A DNA stretch of 64,000 nt from Frateuria terrea (GCF_900115705.1 NZ_FOXL01000002.1:186001-250000); one strand, 5' to 3'; counted from the first letter of the stretch, positions 1 to 9,161 are shown. Notes: a model not told the origin generated them from the sequence alone. Numbers and translations: made by a program.

Positions 1-276
1 GCCGTCCTGCGTCCCTTGCAAGGTGCCGATCGGCTGGCCCGCCTCTACACGCAGGTCGCCACCCGCTTCTATGCACGCCCCGACGTGCGCTTCACCACCA
101 CGATCCTCAACGGCGAGCCCGTGCTGCTGGCCTGGTTCGACGACACGCTGGTCAGCGCAATCTGGATCGAGTGCGAGGACGACCACATCACCGCCACGCT
201 CGCCTTGCGCCACCCCGGCAAGCTGGCGCGTCTGGCCGCCGTCACGAAAGGCGGGGTTGCCGCGTCCTTGCAATGA
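1..276 (+). CDS. C-terminal part of a SigJ-like RNA polymerase sigma factor (5' end outside window)
   Basis: The frame is open from the first base and stops at 274-276, so only the last 91 codons are seen. The residues (a basic helix, then NGEPVLLAWFDD, then LALRHPGKLARLAAV) resemble the SnoaL-like C-terminal extension of SigJ/ECF41-type sigma factors, where this domain tunes sigma activity. The sigma-2 and sigma-4 regions would lie to the left of the window. The AhpD-like gene that follows 41 bases later fits: ECF41-type sigma genes are commonly next to carboxymuconolactone-decarboxylase-like genes, which they often regulate. The family call rests on this short tail and on context. Confidence 0.7.
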   Translation, partial: AVLRPLQGADRLARLYTQVATRFYARPDVRFTTTILNGEPVLLAWFDDTLVSAIWIECEDDHITATLALRHPGKLARLAAVTKGGVAASLQ

Positions 277-317
277 ACGGCCCAATCCGGGCCGCCCTCC
301 AAGCCAAGGAATCGTCC

Positions 318-779
318 ATGTCCCGTTTCGCCCTCCAACGCCACTACAAGTCGATGATGCCGCTGGTCGAGCTCGGCAAGCAGGTCCACAGCGCCGGCCG
401 CCTGGAGCCGGCGCTGATCGAGCTGGTGCTGATGCGTTGCTCGCAGATCAATGGCTGCGCCTATTGCCTGGACATGCACAGCAAGGACGCGCGCGCCGCC
501 GGCGAGACCGAGCAGCGCCTGTACGTGCTGCCGGCCTGGCGCGAGACCACCCTGTTCAGCGAGCGCGAGCGCATCGCTCTGGCCTGGGCCGAGGAGCTGA
601 CCGAACTCGCCTCGCACGAGGCGGTGTCCGACGCATTCTATGAACGGGCCCGGCAGCACTTCGACGAGGAGGCGCTGGTCGACCTGACCCTGCTGGTCGT
701 GACGATCAACAGCTGGAACCGCATCAACATCGCGGCGCGCACGATCGGCGGGAGCTACAAGCCGGGCCAGCACGGCTGA
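318..779 (+). CDS. Carboxymuconolactone decarboxylase / AhpD-like protein
   Basis: This 153-residue protein has the AhpD-like core: an acidic residue, then CAYC, then His three residues on (CAYCLDMH), the redox/proton-relay motif of alkylhydroperoxidase-like proteins. The start is the ATG at 318, preceded by AAGGA at 306-310; longer upstream starts overlap the sigma gene and encode Arg-rich sequence. It lies directly downstream of the SigJ-like sigma factor and probably belongs to the same stress module. The likely role is peroxide or electrophile detoxification, but the substrate cannot be read from sequence. Family assignment is secure; function is inferred. Confidence 0.88.
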   Translation: MSRFALQRHYKSMMPLVELGKQVHSAGRLEPALIELVLMRCSQINGCAYCLDMHSKDARAAGETEQRLYVLPAWRETTLFSERERIALAWAEELTELASHEAVSDAFYERARQHFDEEALVDLTLLVVTINSWNRINIAARTIGGSYKPGQHG

Positions 780-831
780 TCGCCCGCCAGCGCGCAGCGC
801 AAGGCCGATCCGGCCGTATCGCACTTTCCAC

Positions 832-857
832 GCGTCCGATCCGGCCGGATCGGACGC
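832..857. repeat. 26-bp perfect palindrome in intergenic region
   Basis: Bases 832-857 read the same on both strands: the left arm is GCGTCCGATCCGG and the right arm is its exact reverse complement, with no loop. A related half (GATCCGGCC) occurs at 807-815. The site is 53 bases after the AhpD-like stop and 59 bases before the serine hydrolase start. No T-run follows it, so it looks more like a protein-binding site or a transcript-end hairpin than a classical intrinsic terminator. Confidence 0.7.
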
Positions 858-915
858 CCTGGCCCAGGCCCCGCGGCCATCCTGCCCTCCTCGTCCACAT
901 GCCCGGGAGGGCGCC

Positions 916-2316
916 ATGCATCATTCCAAGTCCATGCGCTGGCACAGGCCGGCTGCCTTGCTGCTCGTATCCCTGCTGGTCGCCGCGGCGGCGGTCGTGC
1001 TGCTCAACCGGGAGGCCCTGCACGTCGCCACCGGCTCGGTCAGCCGCTCGCTGTGCGCGGCCGCTTTCGTCTCCAGGGTCGATCCCGAGCGCATCTACGT
1101 CGAAGAACAGCGGCCGCTGATGAGCAGCATCGGCTGGGCCGTGCGCCACACGGTGGATCGTCCACGCCGGGAAGTGCGCAGCAGCGTGCTCGGCCTGTTT
1201 CCTGCCCGGGCGGTGTACCGCCCGGGGCTGGGTTGCCTGGTCATGCACGGCGACGGCCCGGTTCCGCAGGCGGCCGGCCTGGCCGAAGACACCGGACCGG
1301 ATGGCTTCGGCAAACAGGTGGTGGCGCCGGCTGATCCGGCCTTGCGCCACGCGCTGGACCTGGCCTTCGCCGAACCCGACCCGGCGCATCCGCGCCTGAC
1401 CAAGGCCGTCGTGGTGCTGCACGACGGCCGGCTGATCGCCGAGCGCTACGCGCCCGGCTACGGACCGGAAACCCCGATCTGGGCCCATTCGGTCACCAAG
1501 TCCGTGACCCAGGCGCTGATCGGCATCCTGGTCCGCCAAGGCCGTTTGCGGCTGGGCCAGCCGGCGCCCATCGCCGCCTGGCAAGGCCCGGGCGACCGGC
1601 GCCGCGCGATCACCCTGGACCAGCTGCTGCGCATGGATTCGGGCCTGCCCTTCGACGAGACCGCGGGCCCGGTCAATCCCGCAACGCACATGTGGTTCCG
1701 CGAGCCCGACACGGCCGCCTATGCGGCGAGCATGCCGCTGCAGTACGCGCCGGGCACCGCCTGGGGCTACAGCAACCTCGGCTACGCGTTGCTCTCCAAG
1801 GTGGTGGGCGACGCGACGGGCGGCACCGCGGTGGGCGCCGAACGCTTCGCCCACGAGGAGCTGTTCGCGCCGCTGGGCATGCACCACACCACCATCGAGA
1901 CCGACGCCGCCGGCACCCTTCTCGGCTCCGGTTTCATCTACGCCTCCGCGCGCGATCTCGCCCGTTTCGGCCAGCTCTTCCTGGACGACGGCGTGGCCGG
2001 CGGGCGCCGCATCCTGCCCGCCGGCTGGGCGGACTACAGCCGCTCGCGCACGCTCGATACCGGCTACGGTGCGGGCTTCTGGACCAACCTGCGCAACCAG
2101 GGCAGCGTGCCGGTATGGGACGCCCCGTGGGGCATGCCGCAGCTGCCGAAGGACATGTTCTACGCGCGCGGGGCGTTCGGGCAGTACGTCATCATCGTGC
2201 CGTCCGAGCGCCTGGTGGTGGTGCGGCTGGGGCTCAGCGTACAGGGCGGCGGCACTGGCACCGGCGATGCGGCGGCCGCGGTCATCGCCGCCCTGCACGA
2301 CCAATCGAGCCGCTAG
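916..2316 (+). CDS. Serine hydrolase of the beta-lactamase (class C / esterase) family
   Basis: This 466-residue protein has an N-terminal hydrophobic segment (about residues 12-30) that should be a signal anchor or signal peptide, so the catalytic domain probably works in the periplasm. The nucleophile motif S-V-T-K is at residues 192-195 and the second motif Y-S-N at 285-287, both typical of class C beta-lactamase-fold hydrolases. A GGGAGG Shine-Dalgarno sequence at 904-909 supports the ATG at 916. The family includes D-aminopeptidases, esterases and penicillin-binding-like proteins, and the substrate is not evident. A 26-bp palindrome lies upstream. Its stop codon overlaps that of the convergent AraC-type regulator. 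Confidence 0.85.
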   Translation: MHHSKSMRWHRPAALLLVSLLVAAAAVVLLNREALHVATGSVSRSLCAAAFVSRVDPERIYVEEQRPLMSSIGWAVRHTVDRPRREVRSSVLGLFPARAVYRPGLGCLVMHGDGPVPQAAGLAEDTGPDGFGKQVVAPADPALRHALDLAFAEPDPAHPRLTKAVVVLHDGRLIAERYAPGYGPETPIWAHSVTKSVTQALIGILVRQGRLRLGQPAPIAAWQGPGDRRRAITLDQLLRMDSGLPFDETAGPVNPATHMWFREPDTAAYAASMPLQYAPGTAWGYSNLGYALLSKVVGDATGGTAVGAERFAHEELFAPLGMHHTTIETDAAGTLLGSGFIYASARDLARFGQLFLDDGVAGGRRILPAGWADYSRSRTLDTGYGAGFWTNLRNQGSVPVWDAPWGMPQLPKDMFYARGAFGQYVIIVPSERLVVVRLGLSVQGGGTGTGDAAAAVIAALHDQSSR

Positions 2317-3440
2317 GCTGCGGACCGCGCGCCTGCGGCAAAACGTCGGCGGTAGCCGCTGGGGGTTTCGCCGACCTGCCGCTTGAACGCCGCGTTGAAG
2401 GTGGACTTAGAGGTGAAGCCGCAGGCGTAGGCGATGTCCAGGATCGTGCGCGCTTCGGCCGGATCGGCCAGTCGCGCGCGCACCGCCTCCACGCGCAGGC
2501 GATTGACGTAGTCCCAGAAGCTGCCGCCCAGCCGGCGGTTGATCACGGCGGACACGAGGTATTCGGGATAGCCGCTGCGCCTGGCGACCTGGCCGATGGT
2601 CAGCGCCGGCTCCAGGTACAGCGGCGCCTCGCCGTCCATCAACTGTGCCAGGCGCGCCTCGACGGCGGCGTAGCGCGCATCGTCGGTCAGCGGGACGTCA
2701 GCCTCGCCCGGTGGCGCCGGGGTCGGAAGCGGAAGCTCGGCGGAGACCGGCGGCTGGGCCAGGCTGAACCAGCCCATTGCGCACACCCAGGCGGCCACCA
2801 GCCCGAACAGCAGGCCGTAGTTGAGCACCGGCAGGTAAACCAGCGCCTGCACGATGGCCACGCACCAGATCACGACCTGGAACCCGGCCATGACGTCGAT
2901 CCAGCGCAGCGAGGTCCGGTCGGCGTCGGAGCGGCGCTCGCGCAGCCGTTGCCGGTAACCGCGCACCCGCGCCAGCGCCGCGAGCACATAGGACAGGCTG
3001 TAGAGGAACAGTGGCACGTCGAACCACGCACCGACCGAGCGCTCGCCAGCGATCCAGCGTGCCGACAGCGCCTGCAGGTGCGCGCGATCCATTACGAAGA
3101 CGTAGCCGTTGAGCACCAGCATCACGCCGAAGCCGGCCAGGTGCATGACATCGCCTGGCCGGAACCTGCGCCCCCGGGTCAGCGCGCGCACGTACAGGTA
3201 GAACAGGCTGCCGTAAAGGAACGGGAACAGCGCCACGAAGCGGTAGGCGCGAAACCATTCGGGCGTCAGCAGGTGCCAGTACAGGGCCTTCACCGCCAGG
3301 TCGATGCCGGTCAATGCCACCCATACCGAAAGCAGGCGGTTGGCCTGGCGGTTCGCCGGTCGCCGCCACAACGCCAGCGCGAGCAGCGCGGCCTGCACCG
3401 CACCGGCGAAGTAAACGAAGGTCCAAGGAGTCAGCGGCAT
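2313..3440 (-). CDS. AraC-family transcriptional regulator with multi-pass membrane N-terminus
   Basis: The first ~225 residues form about seven hydrophobic segments (starting [19 protein letters not shown]). The last ~110 residues are an AraC-type double helix-turn-helix ([14 protein letters not shown], then [20 protein letters not shown]). Such proteins are thought to sense a membrane or extracellular signal and regulate transcription from the membrane. I chose the start at 3440 (MPLTPWTF). The frame is open to 3488, but that start lies only 24 bases from a strong terminator hairpin and would add an Arg-rich tail; neither start has a clear ribosome binding site. It is convergent with the serine hydrolase, and the stops overlap. 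Confidence 0.82.
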   Translation of the reverse strand: MPLTPWTFVYFAGAVQAALLALALWRRPANRQANRLLSVWVALTGIDLAVKALYWHLLTPEWFRAYRFVALFPFLYGSLFYLYVRALTRGRRFRPGDVMHLAGFGVMLVLNGYVFVMDRAHLQALSARWIAGERSVGAWFDVPLFLYSLSYVLAALARVRGYRQRLRERRSDADRTSLRWIDVMAGFQVVIWCVAIVQALVYLPVLNYGLLFGLVAAWVCAMGWFSLAQPPVSAELPLPTPAPPGEADVPLTDDARYAAVEARLAQLMDGEAPLYLEPALTIGQVARRSGYPEYLVSAVINRRLGGSFWDYVNRLRVEAVRARLADPAEARTILDIAYACGFTSKSTFNAAFKRQVGETPSGYRRRFAAGARSAA

Positions 3441-3512
3441 GGCGGAGCGAATGGATATCCGGATGGCCGCGAGGCGCAGCCGCACCATGCTAGCGGCAGG
3501 CCCGCCGCCCCG

Positions 3513-3548
3513 AAAAGCCGAAGGCCGCGGTGACGCCGCGGCCTTCGG
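3513..3548 (-). terminator. Intrinsic terminator of the isocitrate dehydrogenase gene
   Basis: Bases 3518-3530 and 3536-3548 form a perfect 13-bp GC-rich stem with a five-base loop. On the minus strand the stem is followed by TTTT (3516-3513). It starts 27 bases after the dehydrogenase stop and separates that gene from the AraC-type regulator on the same strand. Confidence 0.85.
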
Positions 3549-3575
3549 TGGGCAATACGCCGGTTACGCCGGGCC

Positions 3576-4589
3576 TCAGCCCTTTACGCGCCGGGCGATC
3601 GCCTCGCCGAAGCTCTGCGTGCTGCCCTTGCCGCCGAGGTCCGGGGTGACGTTCGCGTGGTCGTTCGCCATGGTGTCGCGGATCGCGTCGCGCAGGCGGG
3701 TTCCCTTATCCACCATGCCAAGGTGGTCGAGCATGTCGGCCGCCGCCAGCAGCAGCGCACATGGATTGGCGATGCCCTTGCCGGCGATGTCCGGCGCGGA
3801 ACCGTGGACCGCTTCGAAAATGGCCGCGTGCTCGCCGATGTTGTCGCCCGGCGCCAGGCCCAGGCCACCGACCAGTCCGGCGCACAGGTCCGACAGGATG
3901 TCGCCGAACAGGTTGGTGGTCACGATCACGTCGAACTGCTCGGGTTTCATCACCAGCTGCATGCAGGTGTTGTCCACGATCATTTCGTTGAACTCGATCT
4001 GCGGGTAGTCCTTGGCGATCTCGCGCGCCACGTTGAGGAACATGCCCGAGGCGGTCTTGATGATGTTGGCCTTGTGCACCGCGGTGACCTTCTTGCGGCC
4101 CTTCCTGACCGCCATCTCGAAGGCGTAGCGCACGATGCGCGCGCAGCCCTTGCGCGTCACGCGGATCATCGATGTGGCGATCTCGCCGTCCTCGGAGAGC
4201 GTCTGGCCCTCGGCCAGATAGGCGCCCTCGGTGTTCTCGCGCACCGTGATGATGTCGATGTTCTGGTAGCGGGCCTTGGTGCCCGGGAAGCTGATGGCCG
4301 GGCGCACGTTGGCGTACAGGTCGAAGTGCCGGCGCAGGGTCACGTTGACCGAGGTGAAGCCGCCGCCGATCGGCGTGGTGAGCGGGCCCTTGAGCGCGAC
4401 CTTGTGTTCGGCGATCTTGTCCAGCGTGGGCTTGGGCAGGAGGTCGCCGTGCTTCTCCAGCGCCACCATGCCGGCGTCGACGAAGTCATAGGTCAGACCG
4501 CAGTCCAGGGCGTCGAGCACGTGCAAGGTGGCGGTCATGATTTCCGGACCGATGCCGTCGCCCGGGATCACGGCGATGGTTTTGCTCAT
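3576..4589 (-). CDS. NAD-type isocitrate dehydrogenase (isocitrate/isopropylmalate dehydrogenase family)
   Basis: This 337-residue decarboxylating dehydrogenase begins [13 protein letters not shown], the family nucleotide-binding start. It carries the substrate-loop sequence [16 protein letters not shown], the phosphorylation-loop-like [15 protein letters not shown], and the metal-binding [18 protein letters not shown]. This is the short, NAD-preferring isocitrate dehydrogenase type (TCA cycle, isocitrate to 2-oxoglutarate) used by xanthomonads. LeuB-like or homoisocitrate activity cannot be fully excluded by eye. The start at 4589 has AAGGAG eight bases upstream. A GATAAT element at 4654-4649 on the minus strand could be its -10 box. 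A terminator follows the gene. Confidence 0.9.
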   Translation of the reverse strand: MSKTIAVIPGDGIGPEIMTATLHVLDALDCGLTYDFVDAGMVALEKHGDLLPKPTLDKIAEHKVALKGPLTTPIGGGFTSVNVTLRRHFDLYANVRPAISFPGTKARYQNIDIITVRENTEGAYLAEGQTLSEDGEIATSMIRVTRKGCARIVRYAFEMAVRKGRKKVTAVHKANIIKTASGMFLNVAREIAKDYPQIEFNEMIVDNTCMQLVMKPEQFDVIVTTNLFGDILSDLCAGLVGGLGLAPGDNIGEHAAIFEAVHGSAPDIAGKGIANPCALLLAAADMLDHLGMVDKGTRLRDAIRDTMANDHANVTPDLGGKGSTQSFGEAIARRVKG

Positions 4590-4822
4590 GGTGAACTCCT
4601 TGGACATGGGGGCCGCGCGGCGGGGAAATGCGCACGCCAAAGGGCGGCATTATCGCCGATACAACCCCGTGCCGGCAGCAGGCGGGACGCGCCAGGGCGT
4701 TGCAAATCCTCGCACGGAGCGTTGCGGTTCATCGCACCCGTGAGCGGACGGTGCGCTTGCGGGTGGGGTCGGGGCCACCTTCCCGGCATGCTGCGCGGGC
4801 CCAAGCCCAAGGTTGCGCAAGG

Positions 4823-5218
4823 TTATGCGTGATCGGCGCAGGCGGCACCGTCGGCCTCGCCGCCTTCCAGGCGATCGAGGAAATCCACCGCCCGGCGCAG
4901 GTGCGGGATCACGATCGAACCGCCCACCACCAGGCCCACGCTGAAGGTCTCGAAGAACTCCTCGCGGGTCACGCCAGCCTCCTTGCACTGCGCCACGTGG
5001 TAGCTGATGCAGTCGTCGCAGCGCAGCACCATCGAGGCGACCAGGCCGAGCAGTTCCTTGGTCTTTACGTCGAGCGCGCCCGGCTTGTAGGTCTGCGTGT
5101 CCAGCGCGAAGAAGCGCCGTACGACCTGGTTGTCCTCGGCCAGGATGCGTTCGTTCATGCGCTGGCGGAACGCGGTGAATTCCGCCACGCGGTCCTTGCC
5201 CTTGCCGGCGTCGCTCAT
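4823..5218 (-). CDS. Carboxymuconolactone decarboxylase / AhpD-like protein, coupled to glutaredoxin
   Basis: This 131-residue protein contains the AhpD-like motif CDDCISYHVAQC: a CxxC pair (residues 67-70), then His at 74 and a third Cys at 78. Its ATG (5218-5216) overlaps the glutaredoxin stop TGA (5217-5215) as ATGA, so translation is probably coupled. It is distinct in sequence from the AhpD-like protein at 318-779. A thiol peroxidase or reductase role with glutaredoxin as electron donor is inferred from this arrangement, not shown. Confidence 0.88.
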   Translation of the reverse strand: MSDAGKGKDRVAEFTAFRQRMNERILAEDNQVVRRFFALDTQTYKPGALDVKTKELLGLVASMVLRCDDCISYHVAQCKEAGVTREEFFETFSVGLVVGGSIVIPHLRRAVDFLDRLEGGEADGAACADHA

Positions 5219-5478
5219 GCGGCTTCGTCCAGCAGTTGCTTGAGCTTGCCATTGCGATCGGCGGCGACCAGGTCGTCGTAGCCACCCACGTGCTGGTCGT
5301 TGATGAAGATCTGCGGCACGGTGCGGCGCCCGCCGCTGCGCTGGAGCATCAGGTCGCGCTGTGCCGGGTCGGCATCCACGCGCACTTCGTTCCACTGCAG
5401 CCCCTTGGACTTGAGCAGGTTCTTGGCTGCCACGCAGTACGGGCACACCGCCGTGGAATAGACCTCGATCTTTGGCAT
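5215..5478 (-). CDS. grxC: Glutaredoxin 3-like protein
   Basis: This 87-residue protein is a single thioredoxin-fold glutaredoxin. It has the dithiol active site CPYC at residues 12-15, the cis-proline region TVPQIFIN (54-61) and the glutathione-binding HVGGYDDL (63-70). It reduces disulfides and glutathione mixed disulfides in the cytosol using glutathione. The start at 5478 has GGAG upstream on the minus strand. It is the first gene of a two-gene unit with the AhpD-like protein, with a four-base stop/start overlap. Confidence 0.95.
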   Translation of the reverse strand: MPKIEVYSTAVCPYCVAAKNLLKSKGLQWNEVRVDADPAQRDLMLQRSGGRRTVPQIFINDQHVGGYDDLVAADRNGKLKQLLDEAA

Positions 5479-5604
5479 TGCAGATACTCCGGATGGCCTT
5501 GGCGTCGGCCCTTCAGATGGGGCGCCGGGCGCCCGTTTGCAAGCCAACGGACGATGAACCGACGCGCCCGCGGGCGGTCTTACGTGATGTATTGTCGCCC
5601 ACCT

Positions 5605-7218
5605 ATGGCCATGGCACCACGACTCGCCCCCCGCCTGCTGACCGCGCTGCTCGCGGCCGGTCTCGCCTTCGGCGCCGGCGCGCAGGAGGACATCCGCCTG
5701 CCGGACCTGGGCAGCTCGGCCGACGCACTGATCTCGCCGCAGGACGCGCAGGACTATGGCGCGGCGATGCTGCGCCAGATGCGCTCGCTGGACATGGTGG
5801 TGGACGACCCGCTGCTGGACGACTACCTCAATGACCTGGGCTACCGCCTGGTCGCCAGCAGCGACAAGCCGAAGGACCATTTCGCGTTCGTCATCGTGAA
5901 GGACCCGGAAATCAACGCCTTCGCCGCGCCCGGCGGCTACATCGCGGTCAACTCCGGACTGATCGCGATCACCCACGACGAAAGCGAGCTGGCCGGCGTG
6001 ATCGCGCACGAGATCGGCCACATCACGCAGAACCACCTGCAGCGCGCGTTCGAGGATTCGAAGAAGGACGCGCCGCTGATGGCGCTGGTGCTGCTGGGCG
6101 CGGTCGCCGCCGGCGCCGGCTCGCACAGCGGTGATTCACCCATGGCGGTGCTGGCGGCCGGACAGGGCCTGATCGCCCAGCGCTCGATCAACTTCACTCG
6201 CAAGGACGAGGTGGAGGCCGATCGCGTGGGCATCCAGACGCTGGCCAACGCCGGTTTCGACCCGCGCGCCATGGCCGAGTTCTTCCAGCGCATGCAGGAC
6301 ACCCTGCGCGCCGGCGCCGGCGGCACCGACGTGCCCGAGTTGCTGCAGACCCATCCGGTCACGCTCTCGCGCATCAGCGATGCCAAGTCGCGCGCCGGGG
6401 CATTGCTCGCCGCGCAGAAGCTGCGCCCCAGCGGCACCACGCTGGTGCGCAGCGAGTGGGAGAAGACCACCGCACCGATCGCCTACGTGAAAGACCCGAC
6501 CGCGCTGCTCGCCGCGCCGGCCAAGGGCGGCCTGGGCACCTATGCGCTGATGCGCGAGCGCACCCGCGTGCTGGCCGGCGATGCATCCAAGCTGGCCCAG
6601 TACTACAGCGCCAGCTTCGGCACGCCCGGCTTCGACAGTCCGGCCAACCGCTACGGCTACGCGTTGGCGCTCACCCGCAGCGGCTCCGGCGCGAAGGCCA
6701 TCGCGCAGCTCCAGCCGCTGCTCGCGGCACATCCGGACAACCTGATCCTCGGACTGGCAATGGCCGACGCGCAGTTGCAGGCGGGCCAGCGCGCCGAGGC
6801 GCTGGCCCGCTATGCCCGGCTCAACGTCCGCTCGCCACGCAACCGCGCGGTGGCGCTGGCCTACGCCAAGGCGCTGACCGCCGGCGGCGACAGCGCGCAG
6901 GCCACACTAGCCGCATCCCTGCTGCGCCCGCTGCTGGACAATGCCGACGAGCCGGACGTCTACCGCAGCTACGCCCGCGCCAGCGACAAGGCCGGCGACA
7001 GCGTTCGCGCCGGCGAGGCCTATTCGGACGCCAGCTATCTCTCCGGTCGCCCGTTCGATGCCATGGAGCAGTTGAAGCGCCTGCTCAAGCGCGACGACCT
7101 GGACTACTACGCCCGCGCCCGCATCCAGGCGCGCATCGCCGACCTCACGCCGCTGGTGCTGGAGCTGCGCAAGCGCAAGGTGCAGACGGTCGACAATCCG
7201 GATGGGCAGAGCCAGTAG
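5605..7218 (+). CDS. bepA: BepA/YfgC-like periplasmic M48 metalloprotease with TPR tail
   Basis: Counting from the ATG at 5605, the protein has 537 residues. A cleavable signal peptide covers about residues 1-27 (LLTALLAAGLAFGAGAQ). The M48 zinc site is HEIGH at 135-139, with the third ligand in EADR at 204. The C-terminal half is helical with TPR character. In Enterobacteria, BepA degrades or matures stalled LptD and BAM substrates in the outer membrane; the same role is inferred here. In-frame starts at 5587 and 5611 are also possible, and none has a clear ribosome binding site. The gene is divergent from the glutaredoxin pair. Confidence 0.88.
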   Translation: MAMAPRLAPRLLTALLAAGLAFGAGAQEDIRLPDLGSSADALISPQDAQDYGAAMLRQMRSLDMVVDDPLLDDYLNDLGYRLVASSDKPKDHFAFVIVKDPEINAFAAPGGYIAVNSGLIAITHDESELAGVIAHEIGHITQNHLQRAFEDSKKDAPLMALVLLGAVAAGAGSHSGDSPMAVLAAGQGLIAQRSINFTRKDEVEADRVGIQTLANAGFDPRAMAEFFQRMQDTLRAGAGGTDVPELLQTHPVTLSRISDAKSRAGALLAAQKLRPSGTTLVRSEWEKTTAPIAYVKDPTALLAAPAKGGLGTYALMRERTRVLAGDASKLAQYYSASFGTPGFDSPANRYGYALALTRSGSGAKAIAQLQPLLAAHPDNLILGLAMADAQLQAGQRAEALARYARLNVRSPRNRAVALAYAKALTAGGDSAQATLAASLLRPLLDNADEPDVYRSYARASDKAGDSVRAGEAYSDASYLSGRPFDAMEQLKRLLKRDDLDYYARARIQARIADLTPLVLELRKRKVQTVDNPDGQSQ

Positions 7219-7261
7219 CGCGTCCCGGATGCTTCCCCCCCGCGACGCGGGACAAGGATGG

Positions 7262-7296
7262 GTTTCATGCAGCCTGTCATCCCTGCGTAATATTGC
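7262..7296 (+). promoter_or_regulatory. Candidate Pho box and -10 element upstream of phoB
   Basis: An exact Pho-box half site CTGTCAT lies at 7274-7280, with a poorer GTTTCAT-like half at 7262-7268. A TAATAT element at 7288-7293 could be the -10 box, 42 bases before the phoB GTG. Half-site spacing is 12 rather than the usual 11 bases. Autoregulation by PhoB is expected from the family, but the site is imperfect. Confidence 0.38.
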
Positions 7297-7335
7297 CCCG
7301 CTGCAATAAGCCCGTCACAGCCAGGCGCAAACCGC

Positions 7336-8025
7336 GTGCACAAACGCATCCTCATCGTCGAAGACGAAGCCTCGATCCGCGACATGGTCGCCTTTGCCTT
7401 GCGCAAGGCGGACATGGAGGCTGTGCAGGCGGCCGATGCCCGCGCCGCGCAGATCGCCATTGCCGAGCAGGTGCCGGATCTGATCCTGCTGGACTGGATG
7501 CTGCCGGGCATGAGCGGGCTCGAGCTGGCCCGCCGGCTGCGCAAGGAGGAGCTCAGCCGCGAAATCCCGATCATCATGCTCACCGCGCGCGGCGAGGAGA
7601 TGGACCGCGTCAACGGCCTGGAGGCCGGCGTGGACGACTACGTGGTCAAGCCGTTCTCCACGCGCGAACTGATCGCACGTATCAAGGCGGTGCTCCGGCG
7701 CAGCCAGGGCGACGATGGCACCGGCGTGGTCGAACTGGGCGGCCTGCGCATCGACGGCCCCGCGCACCGGGTCTTCGCAGGCGAGGAACCGGTACCGATC
7801 GGCCCTACCGAATACCGCCTGCTGTATTTCTTCATGACCCACCCCGAGCGCGTCTACACCCGCACGCAGCTGCTCGACCATGTCTGGGGCGGCAGCGTCT
7901 ACGTGGAGGAACGCACCGTCGACGTGCACATCCGCCGCCTGCGCAAGACGCTCGAGCCCTGGCAGCTCGATGCCATGGTGCAAACCGTGCGCGGGGCGGG
8001 CTACCGCTTCTCCGCGAGTGCCTGA
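7336..8025 (+). CDS. phoB: Phosphate regulon response regulator PhoB
   Basis: This 229-residue OmpR-class response regulator has a receiver domain at about 1-120, with acidic D10, phospho-acceptor D53 in [11 protein letters not shown]83 and K105 in VVKPFS. A winged-helix DNA-binding domain follows (about 130-225, ending [10 protein letters not shown]). It activates phosphate-starvation genes by binding Pho boxes. The start is a GTG at 7336; translation upstream of it has no better start. phoR follows after 82 bases, then ppk and ppx, which supports PhoB over other OmpR-family assignments. Confidence 0.94.
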   Translation: MHKRILIVEDEASIRDMVAFALRKADMEAVQAADARAAQIAIAEQVPDLILLDWMLPGMSGLELARRLRKEELSREIPIIMLTARGEEMDRVNGLEAGVDDYVVKPFSTRELIARIKAVLRRSQGDDGTGVVELGGLRIDGPAHRVFAGEEPVPIGPTEYRLLYFFMTHPERVYTRTQLLDHVWGGSVYVEERTVDVHIRRLRKTLEPWQLDAMVQTVRGAGYRFSASA

Positions 8026-8107
8026 TGGACCTTCACGGCCACGGATTTCCAGGCGCCTGCCCGAGGAAACGGCCGGGTAGGCGAAAAGGTCCTTGGATGC
8101 GCCTCTC

Positions 8108-9148
8108 ATGAAGCACCGCGCACGCCGCCTCGCCATCACGCTGCACGACCTGCGCGACGCCGCCGACAGCCTGCCGGACGCGATCGTGCTGCTGGACGAA
8201 ACCTGGCGGGTGCGCTGGTTCAACCGCGCGGCGGAGACGTTGCTTGGCCTGCGCCGCGGCAAGGATCGCGGCGTGCTGCTGTCCGAGCGGCTGCAAGGCA
8301 CGGAACTGGCCGCCTGGCTGCGATCCGGCGCTCGCCTGCCCCTCCACGACGTACCCGCGCCCGGCCGCGCGGAGGGCCACCTGGACGTCTCGGTGCAGCC
8401 GTTCGGTCGCCGCCAGCGGATGTTGCAGGCACGCGACATCAGCCCATTGACGCGGCTCGAGCAGATCCGCCGCGACTTCGTGGCCAACGTCTCGCACGAA
8501 CTTCGTACGCCGCTGACGGTGATCCACGGCTACCTGGAACTGCTCGATCCCGAGGACGTGCCCATGCTGGCGCCCGTGCTGGGAGAAATGCGCGCGCAAT
8601 CCAAGCGGATGGGCCAGATCGTGGAGGACCTGCTTACCCTCTCGCGCCTGGAGACCCAGGAACACGTCGTCGACGAACGCGTGCCGATGGCCGCGCTGCT
8701 TGCCACGCTGCGCAAGGAGGCCGAGGCGCTGAGCCAGGGCCGCCACCAGGTCACGCTCGAGGTGGACACGAACTGCGACCTGCTCGGCTCGCCCAGGGAC
8801 CTGCACAGCGCGCTGTCCAACCTGGTCAGCAACGCCGTGCGCTACACGCCCAACGGCGGCAGCATCACCATTCGCTGGCGGCGTACCGGCGATGGCGCGA
8901 CCTATTCGGTCAGCGACACCGGCTACGGCATCCCCGCCAGCCACCTCGCGCGGCTGACCGAGCGCTTCTACCGCGTCTCCTCCAGCCGCTCGCGCGAGAC
9001 CGGCGGCACCGGGCTGGGACTGTCGATCGTCAAGCACGTGCTCAACCTGCACCAGGCGCGGCTGGGCGTGGAAAGTACGCCGGGCCGGGGCTCCACCTTC
9101 TCCTGCCATTTCGGGCCGGAACGGCTGCTGGACCCGGAAACCCCATAG
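8108..9148 (+). CDS. phoR: PhoR-like histidine kinase lacking the usual membrane segment
   Basis: This 346-residue kinase starts directly with a PAS-like domain (SLPDAIVLLDETWRVRWFNRAAETLLGL). The phospho-acceptor His is H130 in VSHELRTPLTV. The HATPase domain has an N box (SNLVSNAVRYTPNGG), G1 (VSDTGYGIP) and G2 (GGTGLGLSIVKH). Typical PhoR proteins have about 90 residues of membrane-spanning sequence before the PAS; here an in-frame stop at 8078-8080 excludes an N-terminal extension, and no hydrophobic ORF precedes it. The ATG at 8108 is preferred over the in-frame TTG at 8093. The partner is phoB just upstream. How phosphate status reaches a membrane-less PhoR is unclear. Confidence 0.88.
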   Translation: MKHRARRLAITLHDLRDAADSLPDAIVLLDETWRVRWFNRAAETLLGLRRGKDRGVLLSERLQGTELAAWLRSGARLPLHDVPAPGRAEGHLDVSVQPFGRRQRMLQARDISPLTRLEQIRRDFVANVSHELRTPLTVIHGYLELLDPEDVPMLAPVLGEMRAQSKRMGQIVEDLLTLSRLETQEHVVDERVPMAALLATLRKEAEALSQGRHQVTLEVDTNCDLLGSPRDLHSALSNLVSNAVRYTPNGGSITIRWRRTGDGATYSVSDTGYGIPASHLARLTERFYRVSSSRSRETGGTGLGLSIVKHVLNLHQARLGVESTPGRGSTFSCHFGPERLLDPETP

Positions 9149-9161
9149 GCCCTGCCCCCAT

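Noticed and set aside
724-2304. A minus-strand frame of 526 codons over the serine hydrolase
   Set aside because: The + strand has a Shine-Dalgarno, signal segment and SxxK/YxN motifs; the minus frame has no recognisable domain.
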